Part shown: in pieces, positions 24,201-36,195 of the stretch
How positions within the stretch are numbered: the stretch's first letter is position 1
Layout: each line of letters begins with the position of its first letter
Assembly (NCBI GenBank): GCA_963682055.1
Contig: OY821747.1
Span: forward strand, 32,672,126 to 32,736,125
Direction: 5' to 3'
DNA: 64,000 nucleotides
DNA from: Primula veris
Lineage: Eukaryota > Streptophyta > Magnoliopsida > Ericales > Primulaceae
Position numbers and translations under genes: made by a program
The notes under the pieces: generated by a model
What the model saw: only the letters and a program-made list of their open reading frames with translations
Told to the model about the DNA's origin: nothing
Databases searched by the model: none

Positions 24201-27064
24201 ATTAGGAATTACGTCCAAAATTAACCAATTAATGCTAATTTCCCCTTAAATTTGTTAACATCATCACCCATACTATTTTTATTTCTATTACAAATTTACA
24301 ATACAGGTCAGAGCACCATGGGCCTCATATCACGATATGGAAGCATGGCGAGGCAGAGCATGTCGTTAATGGATCCACTTGTCACACTGTTCGGAAGCAT
24401 GCACGAGAAGCTTCCTGAAACTGGAAGCAGGATTTTTCCGACGTTTGGAAGCATGTTTAATCCTGAAAATCAAACGAAAAATGAACACTGGGATGTGGAG
24501 AGCCTACAGGGGGATGTTGATCACCAGCCGTCGGATCTATCGGATGTTGAATCAGACGATGAAATACGGAGCCCGTTGTTGTCTCGTCATGGTACGAATG
24601 TGGAGAAGGACATGGGAGTTTCGGTCACTAATGGTACAGTTCAATACTTGTTTGCCAAATCTATTTAAAACAAAAGTACTAAGCATGGAAGGAATAAACT
24701 TTTTCTATGTATTTTGATTAAAATCTTCAAAAGTTAACATTCAAACACACACACCCCCTTACGAAGAAAAATATTGATTTCTGTGGTCTCAATTAGAGTT
24801 GGTTTTAAATCTTACACTTGAGTGAAGTTCTTCTGAAAACACTTTGGCGAATCTTTTGGGCTTAAAACGTTATTAATTTAGTACCATGCTAAATTGTTAA
24901 TACTACTAAATCTCAATCTGTTACTAGAGAATATTATTTATAGAATTATATGTTATTCTACAACAGGTAGCGCGTTGAGCATGAGGCTACATAGCCGCGT
25001 AATGCAAGAGAACGCTACAAGGTCAAATAGTAGAATGGACATTGGTGGTGGTTGGCAACTGGCATACAAACGAGCCGAGAACAAAGAAAATATTGGACTG
25101 AGAAAAGTTTATTTGCATCAAGATAATAACACTCTAAGGTCTCGTCACGGGTCCGTTCTTTCTGTTGCTAGTGGAGAAAGTGATTTTATTCATGCTTCTG
25201 CTTTGGTTAGCCGATCGGCTATTTGTTTGGAGGATTCTGCTGATCACTTTCCGGTTAAAGGAGAAATGATTAAACCGAATAAAAATGCTGTTAATGGGCC
25301 CAGCTGGGCTGATCTTTTCGAACCGGGTGTTAAGCATGCATTGATTGTTGGGGTTGGACTTCAAATTCTTCAGCAGGTAAGAATTGCCCCTTTGTTAAAA
25401 ACTAGTAAAAAAAGAAGAGAAAGAATAATAATGAAAAGGGGTCTCATTTTCTCATTTATGGAACCAATTCACGATTCAAATATATAATTTCAGAGGCCAT
25501 TCCATTAGGTTCAAATGAAACTCGCACAATCTTGAACAATAAAGTTTACAATCTTTTCCCTGAACTAAACCTTGACAATGCAAAATACAAGTGGTATAAC
25601 AACTGGATGATTCGGTGGAAACTAATCCATGGAGTCTGTAATGTGAATAGAGCTATTGTAGAGTAAATTTCATTGGGTAGGTCTTAGATGTGGACCGGAC
25701 ATAAGATGATTTACTTTGATACAGGAGACCAGGTTTGGTTGGTCTGTAAAAGCCAATGCTACATGATTTTTCGTTTACGTTAACTTTTGGATTTAAAAAA
25801 ATGAAAAAGAACGCGTAGGCTTAGCTTATGAAACTTGGAGAAGGCTTTTACGGTTAGTCCTACCATGAAGTTTTCAGAAATCATCTAAGTTTTAAAAGTT
25901 AAGTTATTTCGATCTTGAAAGCAACTACTGATGTAGAGTTGTCATGCTAGTTTCTATGTTTCTATCCTCTTTGTTGGTCCGCTGATTCTGCAAGTTTTAT
26001 TAAGCTTCGCTACTTCCTTAAGCATCCCCATACGTATTATTATACTATTAGAGTAATGAAATTAACAATATTTGTCATATTGGTAACTCTTTTTATTTTA
26101 TTACAGTTTTCTGGAATAAACGGGGTTCTATACTACACTCCTCAAATTCTTGAACAAGCCGGTGTCGGAATACTTCTATCTGACATGGGCATTCGACCAG
26201 ACTCTGCATCTTTTCTTATAAGTGCTCTCACCACATTGTTGATGCTTCCGAGTATTGGTGTTGCTATGAGACTAATGGATATAGCAGGCCGGAGGTAACA
26301 TTATTTTATTTTCGGTTGCATATATCTTCAGCTTGAATAATTTGAGTTCTACTGTTGGACACTAGTGCGTTGCATTAGCAAGACCCTTAACAAATTACAA
26401 TAATAAACAAACTGGTATTAAATGACCTTTTCTATGATTTTGAGACAAATACCTCTATGTTCAAGCTTGTTAATTAGGCTGCAGCTTTTAATAAATAAGA
26501 TGTGTTTTTTTTAGTTTGAGAAATAAAAACTGGATTGAACCAGTTTAAAGTTTTTAGCTTTTCCAGTCCAATAATCCAGAAGAATTTGCCTTGAATCTTG
26601 TTATGTGTTTTTTTCCCTTGTTCAGATGGCTCTTGCTCTCAACCTTGCCAGTCCTACTACTCTCTCTCATCGTCCTCGTTCTCGGAAACATAATCCCCCT
26701 CTCTAGCATACTCCACGCTGTTATCTCAACCGTAAGCGTAGTTATATACTTTTGTTGTTTCGTGATGGGATTTGGTCCGATCCCAAACATCCTATGCTCA
26801 GAGATATTTCCAACACGTGTACGAGGTTTATGTATTGCCATCTGTGCCCTAGTGTTTTGGATTGGGGACATTATTGTCACTTATTCGCTACCCGTTATGC
26901 TCACTTCCATTGGCTTAGGTGGCGTATTTGCTATATATGCCGTTGTTTGTGCCATAGCTTGGGTTTTTGTTTACTTGAAGGTTCCCGAGACTAAGGGAAT
27001 GCCTCTTGAGGTTATATCGGAGTTTTTCGCTCTGGGTGCCAAGAAACCTGTCGACGTAGCTTAG
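21294..27064 (+). CDS. Tonoplast sugar transporter (TST/TMT family)
   Basis: TST proteins are MFS proton-coupled antiporters that load glucose, fructose and sucrose into the vacuole. Seven exons: 21294-21372, 22900-23466, 23665-23823, 24307-24633, 24967-25376, 26107-26294 and 26626-27064. They give 722 residues, the family size. All splice sites are GT-AG with matching phase. The start MNGAVLVAIAASIGNLLQGWDN is the family N-terminus. MFS sugar-transporter signatures include DSVGRRP, RLLDGFGIGLAVTLVPVYISE, PESPRWLVSKGR, QQFSGINGVLYY, IAGRR and VPETKG. The long hydrophilic loop of roughly 300 residues between helices 6 and 7 (about residues 195-490) is what separates TST from other monosaccharide transporters. 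It is acidic and Ser-rich, carries repeated YGSM/FGSM motifs and is a known phosphorylation region. Introns 1 and 5 are the longest. No lesion was seen. Confidence 0.96.
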
Positions 27065-29408
27065 GACTAAGTTGAAAAGTTTAATTAATACAAATATACC
27101 AGTTTTGCTTTGATTCTGCTGGAAAATGGATGGTGAAATGTGTTGCAAGTCGTCGAAGAAAATAGGGTTTAAACTGTTAGTAGCGGAAATACAAAGATGT
27201 CTCTACGACTCTTATCTGGTGAAACCGGGATTTTATTTGTTTAGCTGGGCTGATCAGTCTTTGTAGTTCATTATATTTTGGTGCTGGTTTCGTTTTGTTT
27301 TTCTCCAACATAACATTGAGTTGATATGAATTTCATTAGATACTCCATTTACTTTCCCAAATGGATCTATTTTAGTGGTTAAACGAATCATTAATGAGTT
27401 TCTTTTAGTTTGTCATTTAACCTTTCCATTGTCAATTGATATACTTTAATATCTCATAATCATAACATTGATAACTTGTACATCTATCTAAATTTTCAAG
27501 GAGAAAAACAACAAGAAGAATATGGCATATAGACAAACACACACTCACATATGCATACATATAAAGAGAGTATCACGTCACCGACCTTTCAACCGTGGTT
27601 TAATACCGTTTCCGTCGAGTCACATGTGAAATACGTTATATCTTGAAACATATGAGTGCTTATTCAGCCGGAATCAAAAAGGTGGCAAGACAAATAGTGG
27701 TTATGGGTTAATGCATAGCAGTCACATCGTCTATTTGTTTTGATATTAATATATTTGTTGAAATTATTTTATGTGGTTTCTCAAAAAAAAATTTATGTGG
27801 AAATTATTGTGTTTCGGAACGACGTACTCAACAATTTACGTAATTTCGTTAATGGAGTTCAAGATTTGGTCTCCCGTCTCCTGCAGTTTCAAGAGAGTTT
27901 CATGAGCTCAGAAATAAAAGTGCATCCATTTTAAAGAAAAAATAATAATCTTTTGTTACATAAAAACAATTCCATGTCGATCGAAAAAAAAGAATAGCCT
28001 CCGGAAATTCTAGAAGAAGAAGAAAATCTTGCTTTCAGATTCTTTCATTTTGACAATAGCCCTCCTCGATCGCGTTCTTCGTTTACGGTTTCGGGGTAAG
28101 CTAGGTCAAATATGAATGTCTACTTTGACAATAAAACCCTCGTTTGACTGACTTTATATGTTTTGTTAAATATGTTAAGTTATAAGTTTTTTATATCGTT
28201 CCTAGCTAGTATTTAATCATAAGAACAGTTTTGAATTTTATGCTTTTTTGTAAATATTTAGCAAGAAGTTGCTAACTAACAACATATAGGACAGTCAAAA
28301 ATAAAAATAAAAATAAAATTTTTGTTTACACTTTAACTTAGTATATTTCCAATGGAAAAAAGTTTAGGAAGGTTAAAAGGCACAAATTCTACTTATATAT
28401 ATTAAATTATCATCTATGCATAAAATATGTGACAACTATTATTATTTATTATTTACATGATAAGTTTACACATTTTTGGGTATTTTCAATTTTGGTGGTT
28501 TGTTTTCCAGTTCAGTTTTCGGATTGGCTAGCAATTCTAGAATTGAAAACCAAAGCCACATGTAGCTGACAAATTGATACACGTTTAACCAAAAAATCGG
28601 TTTTCGGAAGGTCTAAACACAGCCAGGGTAATGTACGTATTAGTCAAGATAAATCAGGATTAACTGAGAAAAACGTCTAAACACTTATTCAATAAATTGG
28701 TTTATATAGAGTAGTAGAGAACAGTACAAGAAATTGCCAACATACCATTCGTTACTATTGCTAAATTTAATGACTCATTTTAGTATTAGTTTAGCAACAG
28801 AGCGTCTGATGGTACCCTTATTTTTTTTTTTCTAGAAAGATGATCGACAATTAAGGGAGCACATAGACGGACCAGGCGCTAGGCGAAGCTACGGTTTACA
28901 TCTACGATGAGTGACTTTTTTTACACTAATATAAAGGAAGAAAAAGTATAAAGTCAGAACTTGATATAAGTGAATTTGTCAAACAATGTGTTCTTTCACA
29001 TTAATTTTATGGCAATATAATATCCTTCTTACTCTGAAATAAACACCAGCCAACATAATTGAATTGAAGTCATTAAAAGGGAGCCGAATAAGCATCATTT
29101 GGTGACTTGAAAGTTGAAATTTCACCATAAGTTAAACATTTTTTAATATTATAGCGACATGCATGAAATGGCTAAAAAGAAACATTACAAAAAAGTATTA
29201 AGAATGACTAAATCTATTACAAATCTGTCGCTAAATGATCAAATATTTCAATAAAGCATAACTCCGTCGCCATACCGTCCCCAATTAGTATGTTGGAAAA
29301 TAAAATCTGTCGTTAATTTCGTCTGTGATCTAACCCTTATATAAAACAGCTAGCTTAGGAGTACATGTTTGAAATCAGAGCCAAGACTGAAATTCGGTTG
29401 GTACAAAT
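27065..29408. other. Intergenic between TST and first P450, no gene seen
   Basis: This includes the TST 3' flank and AT-rich DNA. At about 28735-28800 ('gttactattgctaaatttaatgac...tttagcaacag') and 29140-29320 ('attacaaatctgtcgctaaat') there are decayed pieces related to the CACTA-like repeats at 35655-35740, 56675-56828 and 60479-61089. No coding region is supported. Confidence 0.5.
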
Positions 29409-29564
29409 ATGTCAAATGGTTGAAAACAGTTACAAAATAATAGAATAGTTGTAAAATAATATGTCAAATGGTTGAAAACAGTTACAAAATAATCGAATAG
29501 TTGTAAAATAATATGTCAAATGGTTGAAAACAGTTACAAAATAATAGAATAGTTGTAAAAAAAT
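29409..29564 (+). repeat. Three-copy 52-bp tandem repeat upstream of the P450 gene
   Basis: The unit starting 'atgtcaaatggttgaaaaca' occurs at 29409, 29461 and 29513 with exact 52-bp spacing and only a few substitutions. It ends about 150 bp before the P450 start codon, just upstream of the likely TATA box. Confidence 0.92.
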
Positions 29565-29603
29565 ATTTAGGAAATTAAAGGTGCCCAAAAATTCAATCTT
29601 CAT

Positions 29604-29612
29604 GCATAAATA
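29604..29612 (+). promoter_or_regulatory. Possible TATA box of the first CYP96-like gene
   Basis: The sequence gcataaatac lies about 100 bp before the start codon and 40 bp after the 52-bp repeat array. Spacing is plausible for a plant core promoter. This is a motif match only. Confidence 0.4.
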
Positions 29613-29711
29613 CAGCACACTATATTATCGCTTCTTGCACAAAGAATAGAAATTGATCAAGTTTAAAAAAAAAAGGGATAGATATTCAAAAAGATAATAG
29701 AGGGTATCCAA

Positions 29712-31229
29712 ATGTTGTCGATTATGGCTTCTTTTGGATGCTTTGAGATTATCATATCAACAATTTTTCTTTTGTTTCTTAATTCCTTCTTGACAAAAAA
29801 ACGCGGGGAGCCAATGAACTGGCCGCTTGTCGGGATGATACCAACGTTTATTCACAACTTTCACCGCATTCACGATAAACTCACGGAGATTCTTGAACAG
29901 AATGGTGGCACTTTTGTCAAGAAAGGCATTTGGTTTACAAACACCAACAAGATCATCACATGCGACCCTGCCAATGCTCATTACATTTTGAGCACAAATT
30001 TTTCCAACTACGTGAAAGGAAAGCACGCGAAAGAAATCTTTGATGTCCATGGAGACTTGTTGTTCAACGCTGACCACGATGAATGGAAAAGAGATAGAAA
30101 GATGGTTCGAGCTTTTTTTAATGACCGGCGTTGTATTGAAGCCACGGTAAAGCTAGTTCACGATAACCTAGAAAATGGACTTATTCCTGTTCTGGACCAT
30201 ATATGTAATCAAGCCCTCATCGTAGACTTGCAAGATCTGTTCACACGACTAATGTTAGATTCGACTTGCACATTAGTCACTGGATATAACCCATGTTCCC
30301 TTGGCATTGGTTTTCCGGAAACCCCGTTAGCTAATGCCATGGATATTGCAAATGATATGATATTCCAGCGTCACTCGGCGCCTGCAATATTTTGGAAGAT
30401 TAAAAGGCTGCTGGGAATTGGAGGTGAGAAAAAGTTGAGCCAAGCTAAGCAAACCTTGAACGACATTGCAAACAAGTACATAAATATGAAGCAACAAGAC
30501 ATAAAAGGGAATATTGAGGGCTTCGACGCATTAAAGTTTTACATGACCGGAGATGAAACATCTGGACACATTGCACAACCACATAATGTACTACGAGACA
30601 TAGTCGTAGTTCTAAATGCCGGTGGTCGAGACACAACCGGTTCGTCACTTACTTGGCTCTTTTGGCTCCTTTCAGAAAACCCACTTGTTGAAGCTAAGAT
30701 TAGAGAAGAACTAACAACAGTGTTGCAAACCAATGAAGAAAACAAATTCCGATTATTTACTGTGGAAGAGTTGAATAAGCTTCCATATCTCCACGGAGCT
30801 TTCTGTGAAACCTTGAGGCTTTATCCACCAGCTCCATATCAACAGAGAGTTCCGGTTGTTTCTGACATTCTTCCAAGTGGACACAAAATCAACCCGAAGA
30901 TGGAAATTCTATTGTCATGGTATGCGCTTGGGAGGATGAAGTCGATATGGGGTGACGATTATCTTGAGTTCAAGCCCGAGAGGTGGATATCAGAGAAGGG
31001 TGAAATAAGGCATGAGTTGGTAAAAAAATATTTGCTTGCGTTCAGCACTGGTCCAAGGGTTTGTCCGGGCAAAAACGATGCTTTTACGAGGATGAAGGCA
31101 GTTGCAGCTGCTGTAGTTCACAACTACAAAGTTGAGATTGTGAAAGACCATCCTATAAGTGCAGCTACTTCTATTCTCTTAAGCATGAACCATGGATTAA
31201 TGGTTCAGATTACTAAGCGATGGGCATGA
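29712..31229 (+). CDS. CYP96-family-like cytochrome P450
   Basis: This intronless gene encodes 505 residues, normal for plant class II P450s of the CYP86 clan. Visible parts are an N-terminal membrane anchor (about residues 10-27) and a basic/proline-containing hinge (KKRGEPMNWPLVG). The I-helix oxygen-activation motif GGRDTT is at 304-309, the K-helix ETLR at 366-369, PERW at 422-425, and the haem loop FSTGPRVCPG at 444-453 with axial Cys 451. Segments such as STNFSNYVKG, FDVHGDLLFNADHDEWK, VTGYNP and LGRMKSIWGDD are typical of CYP96 enzymes. Characterised members include mid-chain alkane hydroxylases of cuticular wax and, in Amaryllidaceae, a C-C coupling enzyme, so the substrate cannot be assigned. 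A second in-frame ATG (residue 5) is also a possible start. It is paired tail to tail with a homologue at 32786-34306. Confidence 0.93.
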   Translation: MLSIMASFGCFEIIISTIFLLFLNSFLTKKRGEPMNWPLVGMIPTFIHNFHRIHDKLTEILEQNGGTFVKKGIWFTNTNKIITCDPANAHYILSTNFSNYVKGKHAKEIFDVHGDLLFNADHDEWKRDRKMVRAFFNDRRCIEATVKLVHDNLENGLIPVLDHICNQALIVDLQDLFTRLMLDSTCTLVTGYNPCSLGIGFPETPLANAMDIANDMIFQRHSAPAIFWKIKRLLGIGGEKKLSQAKQTLNDIANKYINMKQQDIKGNIEGFDALKFYMTGDETSGHIAQPHNVLRDIVVVLNAGGRDTTGSSLTWLFWLLSENPLVEAKIREELTTVLQTNEENKFRLFTVEELNKLPYLHGAFCETLRLYPPAPYQQRVPVVSDILPSGHKINPKMEILLSWYALGRMKSIWGDDYLEFKPERWISEKGEIRHELVKKYLLAFSTGPRVCPGKNDAFTRMKAVAAAVVHNYKVEIVKDHPISAATSILLSMNHGLMVQITKRWA

Positions 31230-32785
31230 TGATTGCTGCTTTTTTCATTCACTTCATTTCTTCGAAAATTCGAATACATTCCCGTGTCTTACAGATGCGA
31301 TAAACTTTTAAACTTTTTTTGCTTGCAAAGCTATGTAATGATTACTCCTTTGTTTGATGAATAATTCTAGCATCCCTTGTTGAATATACGAGCATTCAAT
31401 TTCAATCCTTTCCCTAGGTTCCCTTTATTCACGTTCTAAGAGCAAATTTCAATCTCTGTTACAAATTACAATACTTTGTTACTTTTGATTACTAGACGAC
31501 TTGGAATTAACTTCAAAAGTCTCTTTGATGCCACTGGCGCACGGATTTAGTATCCTATATGTGAGGTGTTGGGATTTCTAAACAAAAGATCATCACGTTT
31601 ATTTCCTTCGTGCTTCTCACAATTCCTTGTAAAAAGATGGAAGTGTAATGTTTTTTAATCTTCGAGCACATTATTTGAATTCAGGATTTATAATCTGTTC
31701 AACTTGGAAATTGCTGCAGGAACAAAGTTTTAGGTGCATACTTTATGCAAATTTATGTAAGCCAACTTAAAAGTGACTTGAATTTCTTGAGGATTCAGAA
31801 GAAGGAAAACACCAACGAAAAAGGTGGATAAAGAAGAAGGAAAACACTCACAAATCTCACAAATATGTAAACGAGGAGTATAAAAAAGACGTAATAATCA
31901 AGCACACAAATACGATATTTGATAACGGAGTTCACCCAACGTAGCTATTGCAAAAACGCTTTAGCTAAGATTACGCTATTAAAATTTAAAACACAGCTTA
32001 TATAACAAATGCGATTATCCAGCAATATTGTATACACAAATTTTCTTCCTTTCTTTCATTGAGCCACATTAATCTCTTTGATGTGCTTTGCAAAATTTGT
32101 TCCTTCCGAAAATCTGAATACTTACCGAGAGTTGGTTATAAATAATGAGTGTGAATTCAGAGGTTGTAAGTTTGTAACCGGATTGGTCACAACTCTTTGC
32201 TTTTCTTTGCTCTAGAACCGTGCAATACATCTTTTTTCAAAAAAAGGCATATTATAGATCAACAGTAAATTCCCTCTAACATCAAATGTTAATGATCAAT
32301 CCGATTAAAAGCATCCTAGCAAAAGATTCCGATGAAAATTAAATTATTACGTATCTCTTTCCTTCATTTTAAGTTCAGTTTATTGTATTAAAAACAAACT
32401 AGAATCAAGTACTTAGAAGATCAACATTCTCTCAATTGCAGTCAAGCCAATATATATTTTTTCATCGTTTATCTCGTTACTGTCGCCAACATGTTTCACT
32501 GCAATAATACTTTTAAGTTATTTGAAATGATTTCCAAATTGAGCATTTCTTTTACTAAAGTAGAAATCTAATCAGTACATCAGGAAATTGACAAGGACTT
32601 GGATAAGTACGCTTTATTTCGACATTAACTTCATCAACATTTTCTGCGAAAAAAGTAGTAAATCTAAATTGGCGCCAGAAGGCTCAAAGAAGTGCCTCGA
32701 CGCCCAATTTACAGGAACTGAATCAAGTTTTGAAAAAAAGAGAAAGAAAATAAACTTTGAGGCTTGAGATGAACTAATCTTGTGA
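31230..32785. other. Spacer between the convergent P450 genes
   Basis: The 1.56-kb spacer holds both 3' flanks. No coding region, transposon terminus or tandem repeat was recognised. Confidence 0.5.
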
Positions 32786-34306
32786 TCAATCCCATCTGTT
32801 GGTGATGTTTACCATTAGACCATCGTTCATGCGTAAGAGAATGGAAACTGCGGGACTAACAGGATGCTCCTCAACTAATTTAATGTCGTAGTTATAAATT
32901 ATTGCAGAAGCGATTGCTTTCATCCTGGTATAAGCATCGTTTTTCCCAGGGCACACCCTTGGCCCTGCGCTAAAAGCAAACAAAAACTTGTTGGCCAAGT
33001 CATGTTTTATTTCACCTTTCTCTGATATCCATCTTTCGGGCTTGAATTCAAGTGCGTCTTCACCCCATATTGATTTCATCCTCCCTAGCGCATACCATGA
33101 AAACATAATTTCCATCTTAGGATGAACGCGGTGGCCACTAGGAAGAGTATCAGCCTTGACACAAAGTCGTGCTTGATACGGAGCGGGTGGATAAAGCCTC
33201 ATAGTTTCACTGAAAGCCCCATGAAGATAAGGCAACTTATTTAGCTCATCAATGTTAAACAATCTAAACTTTCCAGCCTCATCTTTAGACAAGGTGGATT
33301 CAAGTTCTTCTCTTAGCTTTGATTCTACCAATGGGTTCTTCGCAAGAAGCCAAAAAAGCCAACTAAGACCCGAACCAGTAGTGTCTCTCCCACCCGCGTT
33401 TAGAACCACAGTGAGATCCCTCAGGACATTGTAAGGCTGACCCTTAAATCCGCTCCCTTCATCTCCCGACATGAAAAACTTCAAGGCATCAAATCCTTCA
33501 ATATTTCCTTTTATATCCTCTTGTTTCCTGCTTATGAATTTTGTAGCAATATCATCTATGGTTTTCCTAGCGTCGGTCATCTTTTTCTCTTCTCCGATAC
33601 CAAGATATCTTTGCGACCTCCATAAGAATGAAGGAGTAAAATGACGTGAAAAAATTCTATCGTTTGCAATATCCATGGCCGTCGCCAATGGAGTATCAGG
33701 GAAGCCGATACAAAGAGAACCGGGATTATAGCCAGTGACTAGTGTGCAAGTGGAATCAAGCATCAGCCTCGTTAACAAATCCTGCAAGTCGACAGGTTTC
33801 CCTTTCTCTACAACATTCTCTAGAACTGGTATAAGCCCGTTCTCAAGACCATCACGAACTAATTTCACCGTTGCCTGAATACACCGCCTATCATTGAAGA
33901 ACCCACGGACCATCTTCCTGTCCTTTTTCCATTCATCATGGTCCGCGTTAAACAAAACATCCCCATGGACATCGAAGATCTTCTTGGCCTCCTCTCCCTT
34001 TTCGTAATTAGCAAAGTTCTTGCTCAACACATAGTGGGCATTTTCGGGATCACATGTAAATAGCTTGTCTGTATCGGTGAACCAAACGCCTTTGAGAACA
34101 AAGGTTCCCGCGTTTTGTTCAAGAATTTCCGACACCTTATCGTGAATGTGGCGGTAGTGGAATACAAAATTTGGCATCATCCCTAACAAAGGCCATTCCC
34201 ATGGAAGCCCTCGTTTGCTTCGAAAGAAACTATTAACAAAGAGAAGGAAGGTTATAAATAAGATGATCTCTGTATAGCCAAATGTGAAATCCATAACAGA
34301 AAACAT
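32786..34306 (-). CDS. CYP96-family-like cytochrome P450 (inverted paralogue)
   Basis: This intronless gene of 506 residues is alignable end to end with the P450 at 29712-31229 with almost no gaps. It carries the membrane anchor, GGRDTT in the I-helix (about 305-310), ETMR in the K-helix, PERW, and the haem loop FSAGPRVCPG with Cys 452. All catalytic landmarks are intact, so both copies look functional. Differences are spread throughout (for example SKNFANYEKGEEAKK against STNFSNYVKGKHAKE), so the duplication is not very recent. Start alternatives are the ATG at 34306 or an in-frame ATG five codons later (MDFTFGYTE), which fits the family N-terminus equally well. The role is likely oxidation of a fatty-acyl or alkane-type substrate, by family only. 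Confidence 0.93.
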   Translation of the reverse strand: MFSVMDFTFGYTEIILFITFLLFVNSFFRSKRGLPWEWPLLGMMPNFVFHYRHIHDKVSEILEQNAGTFVLKGVWFTDTDKLFTCDPENAHYVLSKNFANYEKGEEAKKIFDVHGDVLFNADHDEWKKDRKMVRGFFNDRRCIQATVKLVRDGLENGLIPVLENVVEKGKPVDLQDLLTRLMLDSTCTLVTGYNPGSLCIGFPDTPLATAMDIANDRIFSRHFTPSFLWRSQRYLGIGEEKKMTDARKTIDDIATKFISRKQEDIKGNIEGFDALKFFMSGDEGSGFKGQPYNVLRDLTVVLNAGGRDTTGSGLSWLFWLLAKNPLVESKLREELESTLSKDEAGKFRLFNIDELNKLPYLHGAFSETMRLYPPAPYQARLCVKADTLPSGHRVHPKMEIMFSWYALGRMKSIWGEDALEFKPERWISEKGEIKHDLANKFLFAFSAGPRVCPGKNDAYTRMKAIASAIIYNYDIKLVEEHPVSPAVSILLRMNDGLMVNITNRWD

Positions 34307-34387
34307 GGATACTAACTTGTATAGTTGTGTGTTATTTTACTTGGTTTTTTGATCAGTGGTGTTGTAGTTTCTCTATGTTACTACTCA

Positions 34388-34396
34388 ATTTATAGC
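34388..34396 (-). promoter_or_regulatory. Probable TATA box of the second P450 gene
   Basis: On the minus strand this reads gctataaattg, about 80 bp upstream of the start codon at 34306, a usual distance for a plant TATA box plus short leader. This is a motif match only. Confidence 0.55.
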
Positions 34397-36037
34397 TACA
34401 AATCCCATAAGAGAGATTCATACATAGCACTCATACTTTGACTGTCAATCTAAACTTGCTAAGATATATATATTTTTTAGTAAAAATATTACTACACACA
34501 TGTGAGTAGATGACCAGCTCAATTTCAAAGAAAGTTGATTCATTCTTTAACTTGTAGTTTTCATTGAGTAACTGAGTTTGGTCAACTATGTCATTCTTAA
34601 ACCGTGTACTGCAAGTTTTTTTAAAATTTTAACCATGTATTTTTACTAAACTAAATCGTTAATGTAAATTTTGACAATCTGCATAAACCGTTTCTGGTTT
34701 CGTTCCACAAATAGTAATACCTGAGAGTGTAGCAAAACATATGAACCTATTTTTTTATGGTTAATTTAGCCCTTTTTTTGTTTTTGTTCTCTTTTTTAAA
34801 AACTCAAACTGATGTAAAAAGTTTTTGACCAGGCAACCAAATTATAAGCAAAACATATTACGTTTTCAGACAATGACATGAAAAATTATTGAGGTCACAT
34901 TAAGTCTTAACAAGGCCCGCTTCAATGAATTCGGCTATCTAACTATTACCAAATAAACGACAAATAAACAAGTTAACTTAAATTTATACAAACTAACTTT
35001 AATTTGTATTTTTTGTCTACATTGCACTAACTAGATTTGGCTATTAAGAGTATATTTTATTAATATTTAATATATTGGTATTAGTTAATCAGATAAGTGT
35101 GACCTATGATTATTAAACAATTTAAAATAAAAGTAAATGATTAAGGGATTGTCACCTCACTCGCTCGTTAGCGTGATTGCTAATTTTAGCACAAAACTTA
35201 AAAAATGATTGTTAACCTGATATTTAATAAATGTATTATTAAGTCTGATGTGACTAAAATATTTTATGTTAACTAATAAGTGATAGTAAAAGATAAGATA
35301 TCTATTCTAATACACTGGAGATTAATGAAAGGTAATTGCATAAAGTTTTTTTTATTGTTTATTAGTTTGTTCAAGGACTTGGTCAATTGTGTCATGCTAG
35401 GTCAATTGTTTATTAGCCAATATTAGACTCTACTGATAATGTTATAACAGCTGACATAGTCTGCATTATTGAATAAAATGTCATAAAATTTGTGCCCATA
35501 TGAATAAAAATATAATCAACCATGTGAAGCACAATATTTTATCTAAGATCTAATCCAAATCCTTTCAAAAAAAAAAAAGAAATATCTAATCGAAATGACC
35601 GACTGACAAAATAATGCCCAAAAAAGTTCATTTACTATTATAAACTTTTTCCGTACTGTTGCTAAAGTGATTAAAATTTAATAACAGTTTAGCAACACAG
35701 TTTGTTACTAAACTGTTGTTAAAATTTAACCACATCTATTTTAGCAATATAATCAAAAAAAGTTTTATAATGCTAGAATATATAATAAGGATAAAAAGAT
35801 ACTCACCATAGATCCATTAGGATTAAGGAAAATATAGATGGAAAACAATAAAAAAAAATTAGATAAGAACCAAATAAATTGGATTTTAGTTTGTTTTCTG
35901 ATAGTTTTCCCCAGCTATGAGGTTTAGACTTTTACTGTTCTTTTATTTTCGGATCTCATTTTTCTTTTTCGGCGATGATATGTTTTAATTACTACAGTTG
36001 CAGTTGGGGTTGCTAATGAATCGAGCCGTTCATGAAC
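34397..36037. other. Intergenic, with a CACTA-like repeat fragment
   Basis: This is the P450 upstream region and AT-rich DNA. At about 35650-35760 is an inverted arrangement of 'tttagcaaca' and 'tgttgctaaa' motifs (gttgctaaagtg...ttagcaacacagtttgttactaaactgttgttaaaattt). It belongs to the same repeat family as 56675-56828 and 59394-59510. No gene is seen. Confidence 0.5.
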
Positions 36038-36195
36038 AAGCTCATGTTCTGCTCGTTAAATTCTCGGCTCGTTTTCGTTTATTTACTAATAAGCCGAGTC
36101 TGAACAAAATAATAAGGCTCGTGAATAGGCATGGGCTCGTTTAAAATCTCGTTTATTTATTTTAATATTATTTTTCACACACAAACACACACATA
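36038..36195 (+). repeat. Direct repeat copy A (GCTCG-rich, hAT-like MITE sequence)
   Basis: This is about 155 bp starting 'aagctcatgttctgctcg'. It contains 'ctcggctcg', 'taagccgagtctgaacaaaataataaggct' and 'gggctcgttta', and ends in CA-repeat DNA. It is matched by copy B at 36689-36840 at about 90% identity. The upstream flank 'ggggttgctaatgaatcgagccg' resembles the start of GAGC-rich hAT MITEs. Confidence 0.8.

Noticed and set aside
29712..34306. Biosynthetic gene cluster centred on the P450 pair
   Set aside because: Neighbours are a sugar transporter and an adaptor-binding protein. No terpene synthase, acyltransferase, glycosyltransferase or similar gene is present in the window.
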